DNA of 44,903 bases from JBFGCA01 sp041567315. Lineage in GTDB: Bacteria; Acidobacteriota; Thermoanaerobaculia; Multivoradales; JAHEKO01. Positions 8,183 to 17,242 of the stretch are shown here, one piece after another. The stretch's first letter is position 1. Every line of letters starts with the position of its first letter. The stretch covers positions 1-44,903 of the forward strand of contig JBFGCA010000028.1 in NCBI GenBank assembly GCA_041567315.1, given 5' to 3'. The notes under the pieces are model-generated. The model ran no database searches and was not told the DNA's origin. It saw only the letters and a list, made by a program, of their open reading frames with translations. The position numbers were made by a program, and so were the translations under genes.

Positions 8183-9172
8183 CTACGGCGCCCCGGGGAC
8201 GTCGAGCCGCAGCCGCATCAGGCTGGGGCGCACGCCGCCGAAGATCGGGAAGGCACCGTTGGTGACGTAGAGGTTCTTGCGGTTGGTGCCGCGGCGGCCG
8301 AAGGCGGCGGAGGTCGGGCCGTCGAGGAGGTCGGCGGCGGTCAGCAGGATCTCGGTGGTGCCGTCGGGGTCCAGGCGGACCAGGGTGTTGAACGGGTCGG
8401 TCGTGCAGTAGATCGAGCCGTGGACGTCGATCGCGAACTCGTCGCAGCCCTGGGGGAAGGGCAGGGTGCCCCACACCCGCGCCGGCCCCGCCGTGCCGTT
8501 GGGCTGGATGGGAATGGCGACGATGATGCCGGTCGAGGAGTTGGCGACGAGGACCTCCCGGCGGAAGACCTTCAGGCCGTTGGGGCCGGGAAAGGGCGAT
8601 CCCGGCGGGATCTCGAGCAGCGGGTCGTCGGCCCAGATCTCGAGCGCGCCGCCCGCCTTGGGCACCCGCCAGACGAGCCCGGCAAAGGTGTCGGCGGCGT
8701 AGAGGAAGCGGGGGTCGACGTCGAGGCCGTTGAGCACGGTGGTGGGCGGCGCCTGGGCGATGAGCTGGGCCGCGCCGCTGTCCTTGTCGACGGTCCAGAT
8801 GCCCTGGTTGGCCGGATCGCAGGCGGAGACCGCGACGTAGAGCCGGTCCTGCCGGTCGATGGTCAGCCCCAGCACCACCGCCGGGATCGACGGATCGCAG
8901 ACCCCGATCGGCAGGAAGGCCAGCGGCTCCGCCACCGTGTAGTCGGGCCGCACCTTGCGGATCTCGCCGCGGAAGGCGAGCGAGACGTAGGCGTTGTCGA
9001 AGCGGTCGAAGACGATGCTCTCCGGGGTCTCGCCCGCGGCCTGGTCGAAGAGGATGAGGGTCTCGACGGTCCCCGGCGGCGGCGGCGGAAGGGCAGCGGC
9101 GGACGTGGGCAGGACCAGGGCCAGAACGGACCCGGTCAGGGCTAGTGCGCGACGGGTGATGGTCGGCTTCAT
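8183..9172 (-). CDS. Exported SMP-30/gluconolactonase-like beta-propeller protein
   Basis: The start is the ATG at 9172 (MKPTITRRALALTGSVLALVL), which has AAGGAGGG 8 bp upstream and gives a signal peptide cleaved near TSAAALP; 329 aa. The body is a six-bladed propeller of SMP-30/gluconolactonase type: ETPESIVFDRFDNAYVSL, GLTIDRQDRLYVAVS, LNGLDVDPRFLYAADT, FPGPNGLKVFRREVLVANSS, CDEFAIDVHGSIYCTT and SAAFGRRGTNRKNLYVTN give the repeated 'x-D-x-x-G-x-L-Y-V' strands. The Glu and Asn/Asp positions used for divalent metal in gluconolactonases appear partly kept, but lactonase activity is not certain. It is convergent with the acyl-CoA dehydrogenase gene, with a 70-bp gap. Confidence 0.78.
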   Translation of the reverse strand: MKPTITRRALALTGSVLALVLPTSAAALPPPPPGTVETLILFDQAAGETPESIVFDRFDNAYVSLAFRGEIRKVRPDYTVAEPLAFLPIGVCDPSIPAVVLGLTIDRQDRLYVAVSACDPANQGIWTVDKDSGAAQLIAQAPPTTVLNGLDVDPRFLYAADTFAGLVWRVPKAGGALEIWADDPLLEIPPGSPFPGPNGLKVFRREVLVANSSTGIIVAIPIQPNGTAGPARVWGTLPFPQGCDEFAIDVHGSIYCTTDPFNTLVRLDPDGTTEILLTAADLLDGPTSAAFGRRGTNRKNLYVTNGAFPIFGGVRPSLMRLRLDVPGAP

Positions 9173-9295
9173 GGCAGATTCCCTCCTTGTCCCGAGAATA
9201 CCGCCCGGCGTTGTCCGCGGAGCGATGTCCGCTCCCGCGGCCCCGGCGACGCATACGGTCCTCGACCCGGCGTCCGGCACGGTCCGCTGCCGGAG

Positions 9296-9324
9296 TTGAC
9301 GCCGGGCGCCTCGGCTCGTAGCAT
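9296..9324 (+). promoter_or_regulatory. Sigma-70-type promoter candidate for the TPR lipoprotein gene
   Basis: TTGACG (9296-9301), a 17-bp spacer and TAGCAT (9319-9324) fit the -35/-10 pattern (5 of 6 and 4 of 6). The start would lie near 9331, leaving a leader of about 130 nt before the ATG at 9463. It lies in the 290-bp intergenic region between divergent genes; nothing else stands out there. Confidence 0.5.
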
Positions 9325-9462
9325 CCTGGCCACGGAATCTTCGGTCTCGGCTGTCGACCGCCACCGGCGAGGCCGTCAGGCCTCCGGGGAACGAGTAGCT
9401 TGGCGCCCCATCAACGGGGCGGCGATGGCCGGGGTGCCACAAGACCCTGAAAGGAGTCTCCG

Positions 9463-10971
9463 ATGCGCAATTTCACGCTTATGTTGGCCGCGCCGGCCCT
9501 GCTGGCGGCGCTCGTTGCCTGCCCCGGGCCGCCGGGCGGCGAGACGACCGCGCCGCAGGCGGCCGTTGCCGAGCCGATCGTCAACATGCCGCTGACCACC
9601 GCTTCCGAGGAGGCCAGGGCCAGGTACATGGAGGGCCTCCAGGCCTCGGACATGGGCCGCTTCGAGGACGCGCAGGCGGCCCTCGACGCCGCCCTCGCGG
9701 CGGATCCGGGGTTCGCCATGGCCCACCTGGTGCGGGCCTTCAACGCCTCCTCCCCGGAGGACTTCAAGCACCACCTCAAGGCCGCCGGCGAGACGGCGGC
9801 CGGGGCGTCGGAGTCCGAGCGGCTGTTCATCGAGAGCGTCCAGCGGGGCGACGCCAACGACCTCCAGGGCATGCTCGAGCTCAGTCAGCAGCTCGTCGAG
9901 CTCGAGCCCGACAGCCCGCGCGCCTGGCTGCAGCTCGCCTTCGCCCAGTCCCAGATGGGCGATCAAGAGGCAGCGCGCGCCACCTACGCGACGGTGGCCG
10001 AGACCTTCCCTGGCTTCGTGCCCGCCTACGCCGCCCTCGGCAACTCGTACCTGTTCAACGAGCCCAGGGACTTCGACAAGGCGGAGCAGTACATGCAGAA
10101 GGTGGTCGAGCTGGCGCCCGGCGAGCAGGGCTCCTACGATCTGCTGGGCGACGCCCACCGGGCCAAGAACCGGCTCGCCGAGGCGCGCGACGCCTACACC
10201 CGGGCCGCCGAGCTCGATCCCGACAGCGGCTCACCGCTCCAGCAGCGCGGGCACGTCAACTCCTTCCTGGGCGACTGGGACCAGGCCCGCGCCGACTACG
10301 ACGCCGCGGCGGCGCTCTCCGATCCCCAGATCGCGGCCGGCTACGGCACCTGGCGGGCGCTGGTGTCGGTGCACCAGGGCGACCCCGCGGCCGCCATCGC
10401 CGAGTTCGAGGAGCTGATCGGGCGCGCCGACGAGATGGGTCTGGCCGCGCCCCTGAGCGCCAAGATCGACTACCTCGACAACATCGGGGCCATCGCCCGG
10501 TACCACGGCTTGTTCGAGCAGGCCGAGTCGGCGCTCGAGCGCAACCGCACCCTGCGGATGGAGCGCGCCGCCGCGCTGGGCGGGGAGTCCAACCAGCGCG
10601 ACGCCGAGGCGGCGCTGGTCTACCAGGAGGGCTTGCTGGCCGCGCGCAAGGGCGACTACGACCAGGCGATGACCAAGGCCGAGGAGTACATGGCGGTGGT
10701 CGAGCCCAACGCCGATCCGGAGAGGAACGAGCCGGCGCACGAGATGTTGGGTCTCGCCCACCTGCTCAAGGGCGACTACCAGAAGGCCGTGGAGCACTAC
10801 GAGCAGGCCGACCCCGACGACGTCTATGCCCGCTACCACCTGGGTCTGGCCTACGAGGGCGCCGGGCAGAGCGACAAGGCGCAGGCCATCTTCCAGGACG
10901 TCGCCCAGCACAACTTCAACTTCGTCGGCTACGCCCTGGTCCGCAAGGACGCCATCGCGAAGGCCGGCTGA
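9463..10971 (+). CDS. TPR-repeat lipoprotein
   Basis: The 502-aa product begins MRNFTLMLAAPALLAALVAC, a lipoprotein signal with lipobox LVAC (Cys20); AAAGGAG precedes the ATG. The body is nearly all tetratricopeptide repeats. Clear copies start near residues 50 (ARARYMEGLQASDMGRFEDAQ), 160 (LQLAFAQSQMGDQEAARATY), 190, 227, 260, 385 (YQEGLLAARKGDYDQAMTKA), 427 (EMLGLAHLLKGDYQKAVEHY) and 458 (YHLGLAYEGAGQSDKAQAIF). It probably acts as an envelope scaffold; no catalytic domain is present. It is monocistronic and convergent with the diguanylate cyclase gene. Confidence 0.85.
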   Translation: MRNFTLMLAAPALLAALVACPGPPGGETTAPQAAVAEPIVNMPLTTASEEARARYMEGLQASDMGRFEDAQAALDAALAADPGFAMAHLVRAFNASSPEDFKHHLKAAGETAAGASESERLFIESVQRGDANDLQGMLELSQQLVELEPDSPRAWLQLAFAQSQMGDQEAARATYATVAETFPGFVPAYAALGNSYLFNEPRDFDKAEQYMQKVVELAPGEQGSYDLLGDAHRAKNRLAEARDAYTRAAELDPDSGSPLQQRGHVNSFLGDWDQARADYDAAAALSDPQIAAGYGTWRALVSVHQGDPAAAIAEFEELIGRADEMGLAAPLSAKIDYLDNIGAIARYHGLFEQAESALERNRTLRMERAAALGGESNQRDAEAALVYQEGLLAARKGDYDQAMTKAEEYMAVVEPNADPERNEPAHEMLGLAHLLKGDYQKAVEHYEQADPDDVYARYHLGLAYEGAGQSDKAQAIFQDVAQHNFNFVGYALVRKDAIAKAG

Positions 10972-11063
10972 CGGGGCGCGGCCCTCGCCGCAGCCAGCCA
11001 ACGCCGAGGAGACCCGTCCTGCGCCGGGGCCGAGCGGAGATCCGGCGACCGCAGGGCCGAGCG

Positions 11064-12470
11064 CTACTCGACGATCACCCGGTTGCGCCCCGCCGCCTTG
11101 GCCCGATAGAGGAGCACGTCGGCCTGCTGGACGAGGGTCTCGACGGTGGAGTCCTGGTCCGGCTGCCGGACCGCACCGCCGACGCTGACGGTCACCACGT
11201 CGCCCGCCGGTGAGGCGGGATGGGCGTAGCCGAGCGCTTCGACGGCGGCCCGGATCTGCTCGGCGAGGTGCGCCACGCCTTCGAGGTCGGTGTCGGGCAG
11301 GATCACCGCGAACTCCTCCCCGCCGTAGCGGGCCGCGAGGTCCGCGCCGCGATGCAGGCAGCGGCGCAGCGCCTCGGCGACGGCCACCAGACAGTCGTCC
11401 CCCGCGACGTGTCCGAGGACGTCGTTGAACGCCTTGAAGTGATCGATGTCGATCATCAGCAGACCCAGCCGGGTGCCGCTGCGGACGGCGCGCTTGTGCT
11501 CGGCGTCGAGCCGCTCGTGGAAGGTCCGCTGATTGGGCAGACCGGTCAGCCCGTCGGTCGAGGCCAGACGGGCCAGCTCTTCGTTGGCGCGCTCGATCTG
11601 GGCGGACTGCTCGATCACCAGGTGCTCCTGGACGTCGAGGAGCTGCTCGAGCCCCGCCACCCGGGATCGCAGCGAGTCGGGGACGTCGCCGTCGGGCAGC
11701 CCCCGGCCAGCGGCCTCATCGCGGAAGGTCCGTTCGGGCGCGCTGAACGGCAGTACTGCGAGCTTGACGCTGAGCGACAGCGTGCGGAACAGCACCGCGG
11801 CCTCCCGCGAGACGTGCGCCTTGGAGAAGAGAATGACGGCGAAGAGCTCGCCGGTCGGGAGCAGTCCACCGAAGCCTAGCACCGAGCGGATACCGAACGG
11901 GATCACGAAATCGTCCTGCGCGGGGATCAAGGGACTGCCGGCCGCCTCCGGAACGTAGAAGACGTTGTAGTTGTGCTGCTCGGCGTCCATCATCAGGTCC
12001 GGCCCGGGCTCGACCAGCGAGCTGACGTCGATCCCGAACTGCCGGATGAGATGGGCGATCATCGGCGAGTCACGGACCAGGTGGTCGCTGGACAGCGGGA
12101 TGGCCCGGTGACCGACCGAAGCCGTCCGCGAGTTCCACTCCGGCCGCTCGCCGGCGCTGGCCAGCAGCGTCAGGCACTTGACGTTCGGTGACAGGGGCGA
12201 ACCACCGCTGATGGCACGCGCGAACCGGCGCGTCTCCTGGTCGAGCGCGCCGTACGGGTGGGTCTTGTAGAACCGCACCAGTGCCGTGGCCCGTTCCCCG
12301 GTCCGATCGTCCACCAGCCGCTCATAGAGATGGCGGACGATCTCCTCGGCCACCTCGTCCATGGCCCGGGCGCCGGAGCCGAGCGCCCGCAGGGCCGCCC
12401 CACAACGGGTCATCACCGAAAGACGAAATCTGTCGAGCGAGTAGGTGGCGCTCGATGAGGACTCATTCAT
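11064..12470 (-). CDS. Diguanylate cyclase with GAF-like sensory domain
   Basis: The start at ATG 12470 (MNESSSSATYSLDRF) gives 468 aa; an upstream extension of the frame is not convincing, although no good ribosome-binding site is visible. Residues about 60-280 form a GAF-like sensory region without membrane segments, so the enzyme is cytoplasmic. A helical linker (LEQLLDVQEHLVIEQSAQIERANEELARLAS) leads into a complete GGDEF domain: DGLTGLPNQRTF, MIDIDHFKAFND, and the active-site GGEEF in RYGGEEFAVILP. An RxxD inhibitory site (RGAD) lies five residues before GGEEF, so product inhibition by cyclic di-GMP is expected. It should make cyclic di-GMP from two GTP. The input signal is unknown. Confidence 0.92.
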   Translation of the reverse strand: MNESSSSATYSLDRFRLSVMTRCGAALRALGSGARAMDEVAEEIVRHLYERLVDDRTGERATALVRFYKTHPYGALDQETRRFARAISGGSPLSPNVKCLTLLASAGERPEWNSRTASVGHRAIPLSSDHLVRDSPMIAHLIRQFGIDVSSLVEPGPDLMMDAEQHNYNVFYVPEAAGSPLIPAQDDFVIPFGIRSVLGFGGLLPTGELFAVILFSKAHVSREAAVLFRTLSLSVKLAVLPFSAPERTFRDEAAGRGLPDGDVPDSLRSRVAGLEQLLDVQEHLVIEQSAQIERANEELARLASTDGLTGLPNQRTFHERLDAEHKRAVRSGTRLGLLMIDIDHFKAFNDVLGHVAGDDCLVAVAEALRRCLHRGADLAARYGGEEFAVILPDTDLEGVAHLAEQIRAAVEALGYAHPASPAGDVVTVSVGGAVRQPDQDSTVETLVQQADVLLYRAKAAGRNRVIVE

Positions 12471-12722
12471 GGCCGGGATCCGACAGGCAACGGGCGCCTG
12501 GCTCCCTGCAACCGGCGGAGCCACGCCGCAGGCGGGCTGCTCGGCCTCGACCCCGTGTGCGTTCGCGTCCGGCCGGAATGGAAGCGCCTGGTACGAAACC
12601 GCACCCAATTCTGGAGGGCATCCGGGAGCCCGGTCGACCCCCGGGCAGACGGGCTGCGGTACTACCCCGGCGGGGGCGGTTGAGGAACCGAGCGGAAACG
12701 GTCTCCCGTCGAGCCCTCCGAC

Positions 12723-13280
12723 CTATGGCTCGCCGGCGCCGCGCCTGCCCAGGAAGCGGACGCTTTTCTTCAACGAGCCGTCCGGCAGGACGATGGTGGC
12801 GACCCAGGCGCCGTCGTCCAGGCGGACGCCGACCCAGGCCAGGCCGTCCCGCTCCATGCCGGGCTTGCGGGGTGAGACGCCCGGCACGTAGGTCACTTCG
12901 CCCCGGCCTCGCAGGACCAGCCAGTAGCGGATCTGAACGCGGTCCCCGAGCCGCACGATCTCGTCGGTGTCGCGATAGGTGATCGGCGGATGGTCCGAGG
13001 ACCGCCTCGGGAGATCGGGCCGCAGGTCGCCGACGGTGGCGCTGTACTCGGCGATCTCGCCGCCCTCGTGCCAGAAGACGAAGACCTCGTCCCGTCCCGG
13101 TCTCAGGAAGAGGTGGTCCCCGTAGCCGTTCTCGGCGAAGACGAGGGCACCGTCCGGCAGGCCCCTGGTCAGCCACGCGGGCGGACTCTCCTCGACGTCG
13201 ACCTTCCACTGCTGCCCGTCGGGGCCCTCGAGACACGCGGCCTTCATCCCCTCCAGGACGGAGAGGCGCGGATCGCGCAC
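12723..13280 (-). CDS. SUKH (SMI1/KNR4)-like protein
   Basis: The 185-aa frame starts with GTG at 13280; an alternative ATG at 13247 removes 11 residues, and neither has an ideally spaced Shine-Dalgarno sequence. The core ESPPAWLTRGLPDGALVFAENGYGDHLFL followed by EVFVFWHEGGEIAEYSAT matches the SMI1/KNR4 (SUKH) signature, in which a proline-Trp helix is followed by 'NG-GD' and 'HE-G'. SUKH proteins are often immunity proteins of toxin systems, but no toxin is adjacent. The C-terminal 60 residues form a separate small beta domain (GDRVQIRYWLVLRGRGEVTYVPGV). It lies 12 bp after the OmpA-family gene on the same strand and is probably cotranscribed with it. Confidence 0.65.
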   Translation of the reverse strand: MRDPRLSVLEGMKAACLEGPDGQQWKVDVEESPPAWLTRGLPDGALVFAENGYGDHLFLRPGRDEVFVFWHEGGEIAEYSATVGDLRPDLPRRSSDHPPITYRDTDEIVRLGDRVQIRYWLVLRGRGEVTYVPGVSPRKPGMERDGLAWVGVRLDDGAWVATIVLPDGSLKKSVRFLGRRGAGEP

Positions 13281-13292
13281 AGCGCGCGCGCC

Positions 13293-14777
13293 CTAGAAGC
13301 AGCTGTCGAGGACCGCGGCGCAGTCGGCCTCGGTCACGTTCAGCTTGGCGGCACAGAGCCGGCAGTGGTCCGGGGTCTCCGCTCCCACGCACAGGATCTC
13401 GGTGGCGACCGGATGGCCGCGCAGCTCGAGCACCACGGTGGCGCACTGGGCGGTCGCTTCGCTGATGCCCCGCCAGGCCCGGCACAACCGCTCGCAGACG
13501 TCGCCTTCAGGCGCCGGCCCGGAGGGCTCGCGGTCGGCGTTCTCCGGCTCGGCCGCCGCGCCGGCGACGCGCACCCCGCCGGCACCGACCGTGACCTCCC
13601 CACCGGGACCGCCGACCCGAACTCCGCCGGCTCCGACCGTCACCCCACCTTCGGCGCCGCCGACCCGAACGCCGGCCGGGCCGACCGTCACGCCGGCTCC
13701 CGCCGCCGCGATCGCCAGCGGCGATTCGGCGCGGGCGAAGCGGATCTCGACTCGCCGGTTGCGCGCCCGCCCCTCGGGGTTGTCGCTGCCGTCGGGCATG
13801 GTGTTGTAGGCGATGGGCTGCTTGGCGCCGCTGCCCCGGCCCACCATCATCGAGGCGGGGATGCCCTCGTGGCGGCTCAGCCAACCCATGACGGCGACCG
13901 CGCGCTGCTCGGAGAGCTGCTGGTTGTAGGCCGCGGCGCCGATCGAGTCGGTGTGGCCGACCACCGCGACGCGGCCCGCGGCCCGCTGGCGGACGACGTG
14001 CGCCACCTTGGCGAGCTGCCGCGCCGCGTCGGGGCGGATGGCGGTGCTGTCGAAATCGAAGAGGACGTCGCCGGCCATCTGGAGCTGCAGCTCCTCGCCG
14101 GCGTCTTCGCCGCCCAGCTCGACGATCAGCCGGCCGGTGTCGGCGGCGCTGTACGGCGAGTCGACCACCACCCGCCAGTCGCCGTCCACCTCGACCGTCA
14201 CCCCGTCGGTGCGGATCCCCACCCAGTCGCCGTCGACCACCACGGTCTCGTAGCCGAGATCGACCGTGACGGCCCCGGACCCGGCGCCCGGCTCGCCGAT
14301 CTCGACGGCCATGGCCTCTTCGTCGGCGGCGCGCTCGCCGGTCCCCTGCCAGGCGACCGCGCCGGGGACGAAGCGGCAGTCCCCCTTCTCGATGTCGCCG
14401 TTGCCGGCGACGCGCGCCCCGCCGTGCACCTCGCTCTCCTCGCACTCGACGTCGCCGTTGACCGAGACGAAGAGCCCGCCGCCGGCTCCGGAGACGAAGC
14501 TGCGGACCACCTCGGCGTCGCCGTTGCCGGTCACCCAGACGCCGCGGCCGCCGACCTCGATCCGGCTGTCGACGATCCGCACGTCGCAGTTGCCCTGGAC
14601 GACGACCCCGTCGCCCGGCCCCGAGATGTAGCGGCCGCGGATCACCAGGTCCTGGTCCCCACCGCAGACCACCGGCTCGAGCGGCCGCAGACCCGGCGGC
14701 GCCTCCGCCTGCACGCTCGACACGAGAAAGCCGCCGGCGACCGTCGCCAGCGTGGCAATCAACAGGATCTTCTTCAT
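13293..14777 (-). CDS. OmpA-family protein with repetitive beta N-domain and Cys-rich tail
   Basis: ATG 14777 (MKKILLIATLATVAGGFLVSSVQA) has GGGAGG upstream and gives a 494-aa preprotein with a standard signal peptide. Residues about 30-135 contain short repeated strands with recurring VxGNxD (VVVQGNCDVRIVDS, VWVTGNGDAEVVRS, LFVSVNGDVECEES, ARVAGNGDIEKGD), suggesting a parallel beta-helix. The OmpA peptidoglycan-binding domain spans about 236-346 (DVLFDFDSTAIRPDA, GHTDSIGAAAYNQQLSEQRA, GRARNRRVEIRF) and keeps the diaminopimelate-contacting pattern. Three 15-residue VTVG-GVRVGG repeats follow, then a Cys-rich tail of about 70 residues with seven cysteines. An OmpA domain is normally C-terminal, so this order is unusual. 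It probably anchors a surface or periplasmic structure to peptidoglycan. Confidence 0.85.
   Translation of the reverse strand: MKKILLIATLATVAGGFLVSSVQAEAPPGLRPLEPVVCGGDQDLVIRGRYISGPGDGVVVQGNCDVRIVDSRIEVGGRGVWVTGNGDAEVVRSFVSGAGGGLFVSVNGDVECEESEVHGGARVAGNGDIEKGDCRFVPGAVAWQGTGERAADEEAMAVEIGEPGAGSGAVTVDLGYETVVVDGDWVGIRTDGVTVEVDGDWRVVVDSPYSAADTGRLIVELGGEDAGEELQLQMAGDVLFDFDSTAIRPDAARQLAKVAHVVRQRAAGRVAVVGHTDSIGAAAYNQQLSEQRAVAVMGWLSRHEGIPASMMVGRGSGAKQPIAYNTMPDGSDNPEGRARNRRVEIRFARAESPLAIAAAGAGVTVGPAGVRVGGAEGGVTVGAGGVRVGGPGGEVTVGAGGVRVAGAAAEPENADREPSGPAPEGDVCERLCRAWRGISEATAQCATVVLELRGHPVATEILCVGAETPDHCRLCAAKLNVTEADCAAVLDSCF
13562..13695 (-). repeat. Three 45-bp tandem coding repeats in the OmpA-family gene
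   Basis: Three consecutive 15-residue units of the form GVTVG-x-x-GVRVGG-x-x lie just after the OmpA domain. The DNA copies are similar but not identical, so this is an established protein repeat rather than a recent slippage product. Boundaries are approximate. Confidence 0.7.
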
Positions 14778-14937
14778 GGCCCGACCTCCCTTCAGAACGT
14801 TCCGCGACCGACGCTCGAGACGGCCAGGCATGCCCTACGCGAGCCCGACCGCCGCGCGTCGGGCCAGTATCGGCGGCCGGGAACGAGCGCGCAGTGACGC
14901 ACGCTACAGAGCTGCAGTGGGCCGGAAGCCGGGGGCT

Positions 14938-15888
14938 CTACTCGGGCACCGGGATCCGCCGGGCGTTCTGGGCCAGCCACTGGCGGTAGGTCTGGAGCTC
15001 GGGGTTGAGGCGGCGGCTCTCTTCGACGCTGCGGGCGGCGCCGTAGACCTCGGGGAAGTCGCGCCAGAACTGGAACATGTTGCCGACGTCGTCGGCGCCG
15101 GGGAAGCCGAAGCCGCGGTAGACGTCGGGCGGCACGGCCTTGTAGGCGATGGGCTGGCCGAGCGCCTCGGTCATGCCGGCGGCGAGCTCGGAGCCGGTCA
15201 GGTGCTCGCCGGCGACGCCGACGGCCTTGCCGGCGTATTCGTCGCTCCGGCGAAAGATGCCGTAGGCGCACTTGCCGATGTCCTCGGCGGCGATCAGCGG
15301 CAGCTTCTCGTCGTCCATCGGGAAGACGATCGCCAGCTTGCCGTCCTCGCCCTTCTGGGGACCCCAGCCGAAGCCGATGAAGTTCTCCCAGTAGCCCGAG
15401 GTGAGCAGATAGGTCGTCGGGACGCCCGACTGCTCGAAGTGCCGGTTGGCCTCGGCCTTGCCGTCGAAGTGGGGCACCTTGTACTTGCCCTGGAGGGTCG
15501 GCATGCGGTCGTCGTCGAGCGGTACGTAGTCGCGGGTGTCCTCGAAGGTGGACCAGATGGCGTGCCGGACTCCCCCCGCCTTGGCGGCCTCGGCCATGGT
15601 CTTGGCCTGGGCGATCTCCTTCTCGGGCGAGAAGTGCTCCCAGAAGCTGGTCACGCAGTAGACGCCCCAGGCGCCCGCGAAGGCCCGCTCCATGCTGGCC
15701 GCGTCGTCGAGGTCGGCCGCCACCACCTCGGCACCCCGCGCCGCCAGCGCCTTGGCCTGCTCCGAGTCCGGATTGCGGGTGAGCGCCCGCAGCGCGAAAC
15801 CGCCTTCACGGTCGGCCAGGATGGCGCGGGCCAGCCCGCCGCCCTGGGCGCCGGTCGCGCCCACTACCGCGATGATCTTCTTTGCCAT
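14938..15888 (-). CDS. NmrA-like NAD(P)-binding protein
   Basis: The start is ATG 15888, with GGGAGG ahead of it; 316 aa. The N-terminus AKKIIAVVGATGAQGGGLARAIL holds the GxxGxxG dinucleotide-binding loop, followed by LRALTRNPDSEQAKALAARGAEVVAADLDD and GVYCVTSFWEH, as in NmrA/HSCARG proteins. The core continues HAIWSTFEDTRDY, FDGKAEANRHFEQSGVPTTYLLTSGYWENF and LIAAEDIGKCAYGIF, all typical of the family. The catalytic Tyr-Lys pair of true SDR reductases is not obvious, consistent with a redox-sensing regulator rather than an enzyme. It has no signal peptide and should be cytoplasmic. Flanking gaps of about 160 bp on each side suggest a single-gene unit. Confidence 0.88.
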   Translation of the reverse strand: MAKKIIAVVGATGAQGGGLARAILADREGGFALRALTRNPDSEQAKALAARGAEVVAADLDDAASMERAFAGAWGVYCVTSFWEHFSPEKEIAQAKTMAEAAKAGGVRHAIWSTFEDTRDYVPLDDDRMPTLQGKYKVPHFDGKAEANRHFEQSGVPTTYLLTSGYWENFIGFGWGPQKGEDGKLAIVFPMDDEKLPLIAAEDIGKCAYGIFRRSDEYAGKAVGVAGEHLTGSELAAGMTEALGQPIAYKAVPPDVYRGFGFPGADDVGNMFQFWRDFPEVYGAARSVEESRRLNPELQTYRQWLAQNARRIPVPE

Positions 15889-16047
15889 CAGATTGCCTCC
15901 CGAATGTCGAGTTGTCAGGTGGATGCCCGGCTTCGGCGCCGAAAGAGACAAGCGACCCGCCGCCCGGCGCGCCACAGCCTACTCCAAGCCGCGCGGCTGC
16001 CGACCAGCGCTCGGAGCGCACCGTCGTCCACCGCGCGCTCCGACCGC

Positions 16048-17139
16048 TCAGGCCCGCTCGCTCCAGGCGGCCAGCACCTCGAGCTCTCTCTCCCGCGCCA
16101 GTCCCATGCCGCCGGTCGGGAACCGGGTGCCGCGAAAAAAGTAGGCACGGTACCAGTGCCAGGCGGCGCGCGCGGTCTCGGCCAGCGGACGGAAGGTCAT
16201 GCCCTCGGCGAGCGCCCTGGCGGAGCTGATCTGCTGGAAGCCCGCGTCCTCGTCGAGCGGGGCCCACAGGGGCATCTGATCGAACGAGGTCACGCCCTGC
16301 TCGTGGCGCAGGAAATCGGCGTCGACCCAGACCAGCTCGGCCTGGCTGCCGATGGCGTCGCGGCAGCCCTCGAGAAAGGAGCGGAAGGGCAGGGGGCTCG
16401 CCGGGCCGGCCAGGTTGTAGGTTCCGGCGCGCTCCTGCTCCACGCAGTCGACGATCCAGGCAGCGACGTCGCGGACGTCGACGAGCTGCACCGGGTCTTC
16501 CCCCGTCCCGGGGGCGAGCACGCGCTCCTCGGTGGCCAGCCGGCGCAGCCAGTAGTGGAACGCCGAGCCGTCGTCCCGCGGACCGAGGATGGCGTGGCAG
16601 CGGGCAACGCCGGCACGCCCGGGGAAGGCGTCCCGCGCGGACTCCTCCGCCAGTACCTTCTCGCCTCCGTACCAGCCAGGGTCGTTCCGGTGCACTTCGT
16701 CCTCCTCGGTCAGTCCGATCTTGCCGAAGTCCCGGTAGACGGCGATGCTCGACACGAAGAAGTAGAAGCCGGCCCGCCCGGCGAGCAGCCGCGCCGTCTC
16801 CGCCACCAGCTCCGACTCCTCAGGCCAGACGTCGATCACCGCGTCCCAGCGGCGCCCGCCGCCCAGCGCCGCCAGGTCGCCACCGCCCCGGCTCCGCTCA
16901 CCCCGCAGCTTCTCGAGCTCGGGAAAGAGCTCCGGCCGGGTCAGCCCGCGATTGAAGAGCGTGACCTCGTGCCCGCGCTCGACCGCCCGCTCGACCACCG
17001 CCGGGCCGAGGAAGTTGGTGCCCCCCAGGACCAGGATCTTCCTCGTCGCCGCCCGGCCTCCCGGCGCCGGCTCACAGCCCAGGAGCTTCGGCGCGGCCAG
17101 CGAGGCGGCGGCCAACTGGAGAAACGTGCGCCGTTGCAT
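16048..17139 (-). CDS. Tat-exported NAD-dependent epimerase/dehydratase-like lipoprotein
   Basis: The start at ATG 17139 gives 363 aa beginning MQRRTFLQLAAASLAAPKLLGC. This is a twin-arginine signal (RRTFLQL) with a lipobox-like LLGC, implying export folded with its cofactor and probable lipid anchoring at Cys22. The Rossmann core starts KILVLGGTNFLGPAVVERAVERGHEVTLFNRG, then WDAVIDVWPEES, FYFFVSSIAVYRDF and WYGGEKVLAEES. The conserved Tyr and Lys of SDR enzymes appear as YGGEK. Later motifs GVARCHAILGPRDDGSAFHYWL and VQLVDVRDVAAWIVDCVE match extended SDRs. An open frame running a further 218 codons upstream is the antisense of the M48 peptidase gene and is excluded. Confidence 0.85.
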   Translation of the reverse strand: MQRRTFLQLAAASLAAPKLLGCEPAPGGRAATRKILVLGGTNFLGPAVVERAVERGHEVTLFNRGLTRPELFPELEKLRGERSRGGGDLAALGGGRRWDAVIDVWPEESELVAETARLLAGRAGFYFFVSSIAVYRDFGKIGLTEEDEVHRNDPGWYGGEKVLAEESARDAFPGRAGVARCHAILGPRDDGSAFHYWLRRLATEERVLAPGTGEDPVQLVDVRDVAAWIVDCVEQERAGTYNLAGPASPLPFRSFLEGCRDAIGSQAELVWVDADFLRHEQGVTSFDQMPLWAPLDEDAGFQQISSARALAEGMTFRPLAETARAAWHWYRAYFFRGTRFPTGGMGLARERELEVLAAWSERA

Positions 17140-17242
17140 CGCCCTACCTCCGCGCCCGAGTGTCGCACAGCCCGCATCGCGGCGTTCTGTACCTGTCCCC
17201 CCCTTTTCCGGGATATGGTCTTGGCAGAGGAGGGACTCGCCC

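Noticed and set aside
12990..14897. 635-codon plus-strand frame opposite the OmpA-family gene
   Set aside because: Antisense shadow; the minus strand carries a signal peptide, OmpA domain and good ribosome-binding site.
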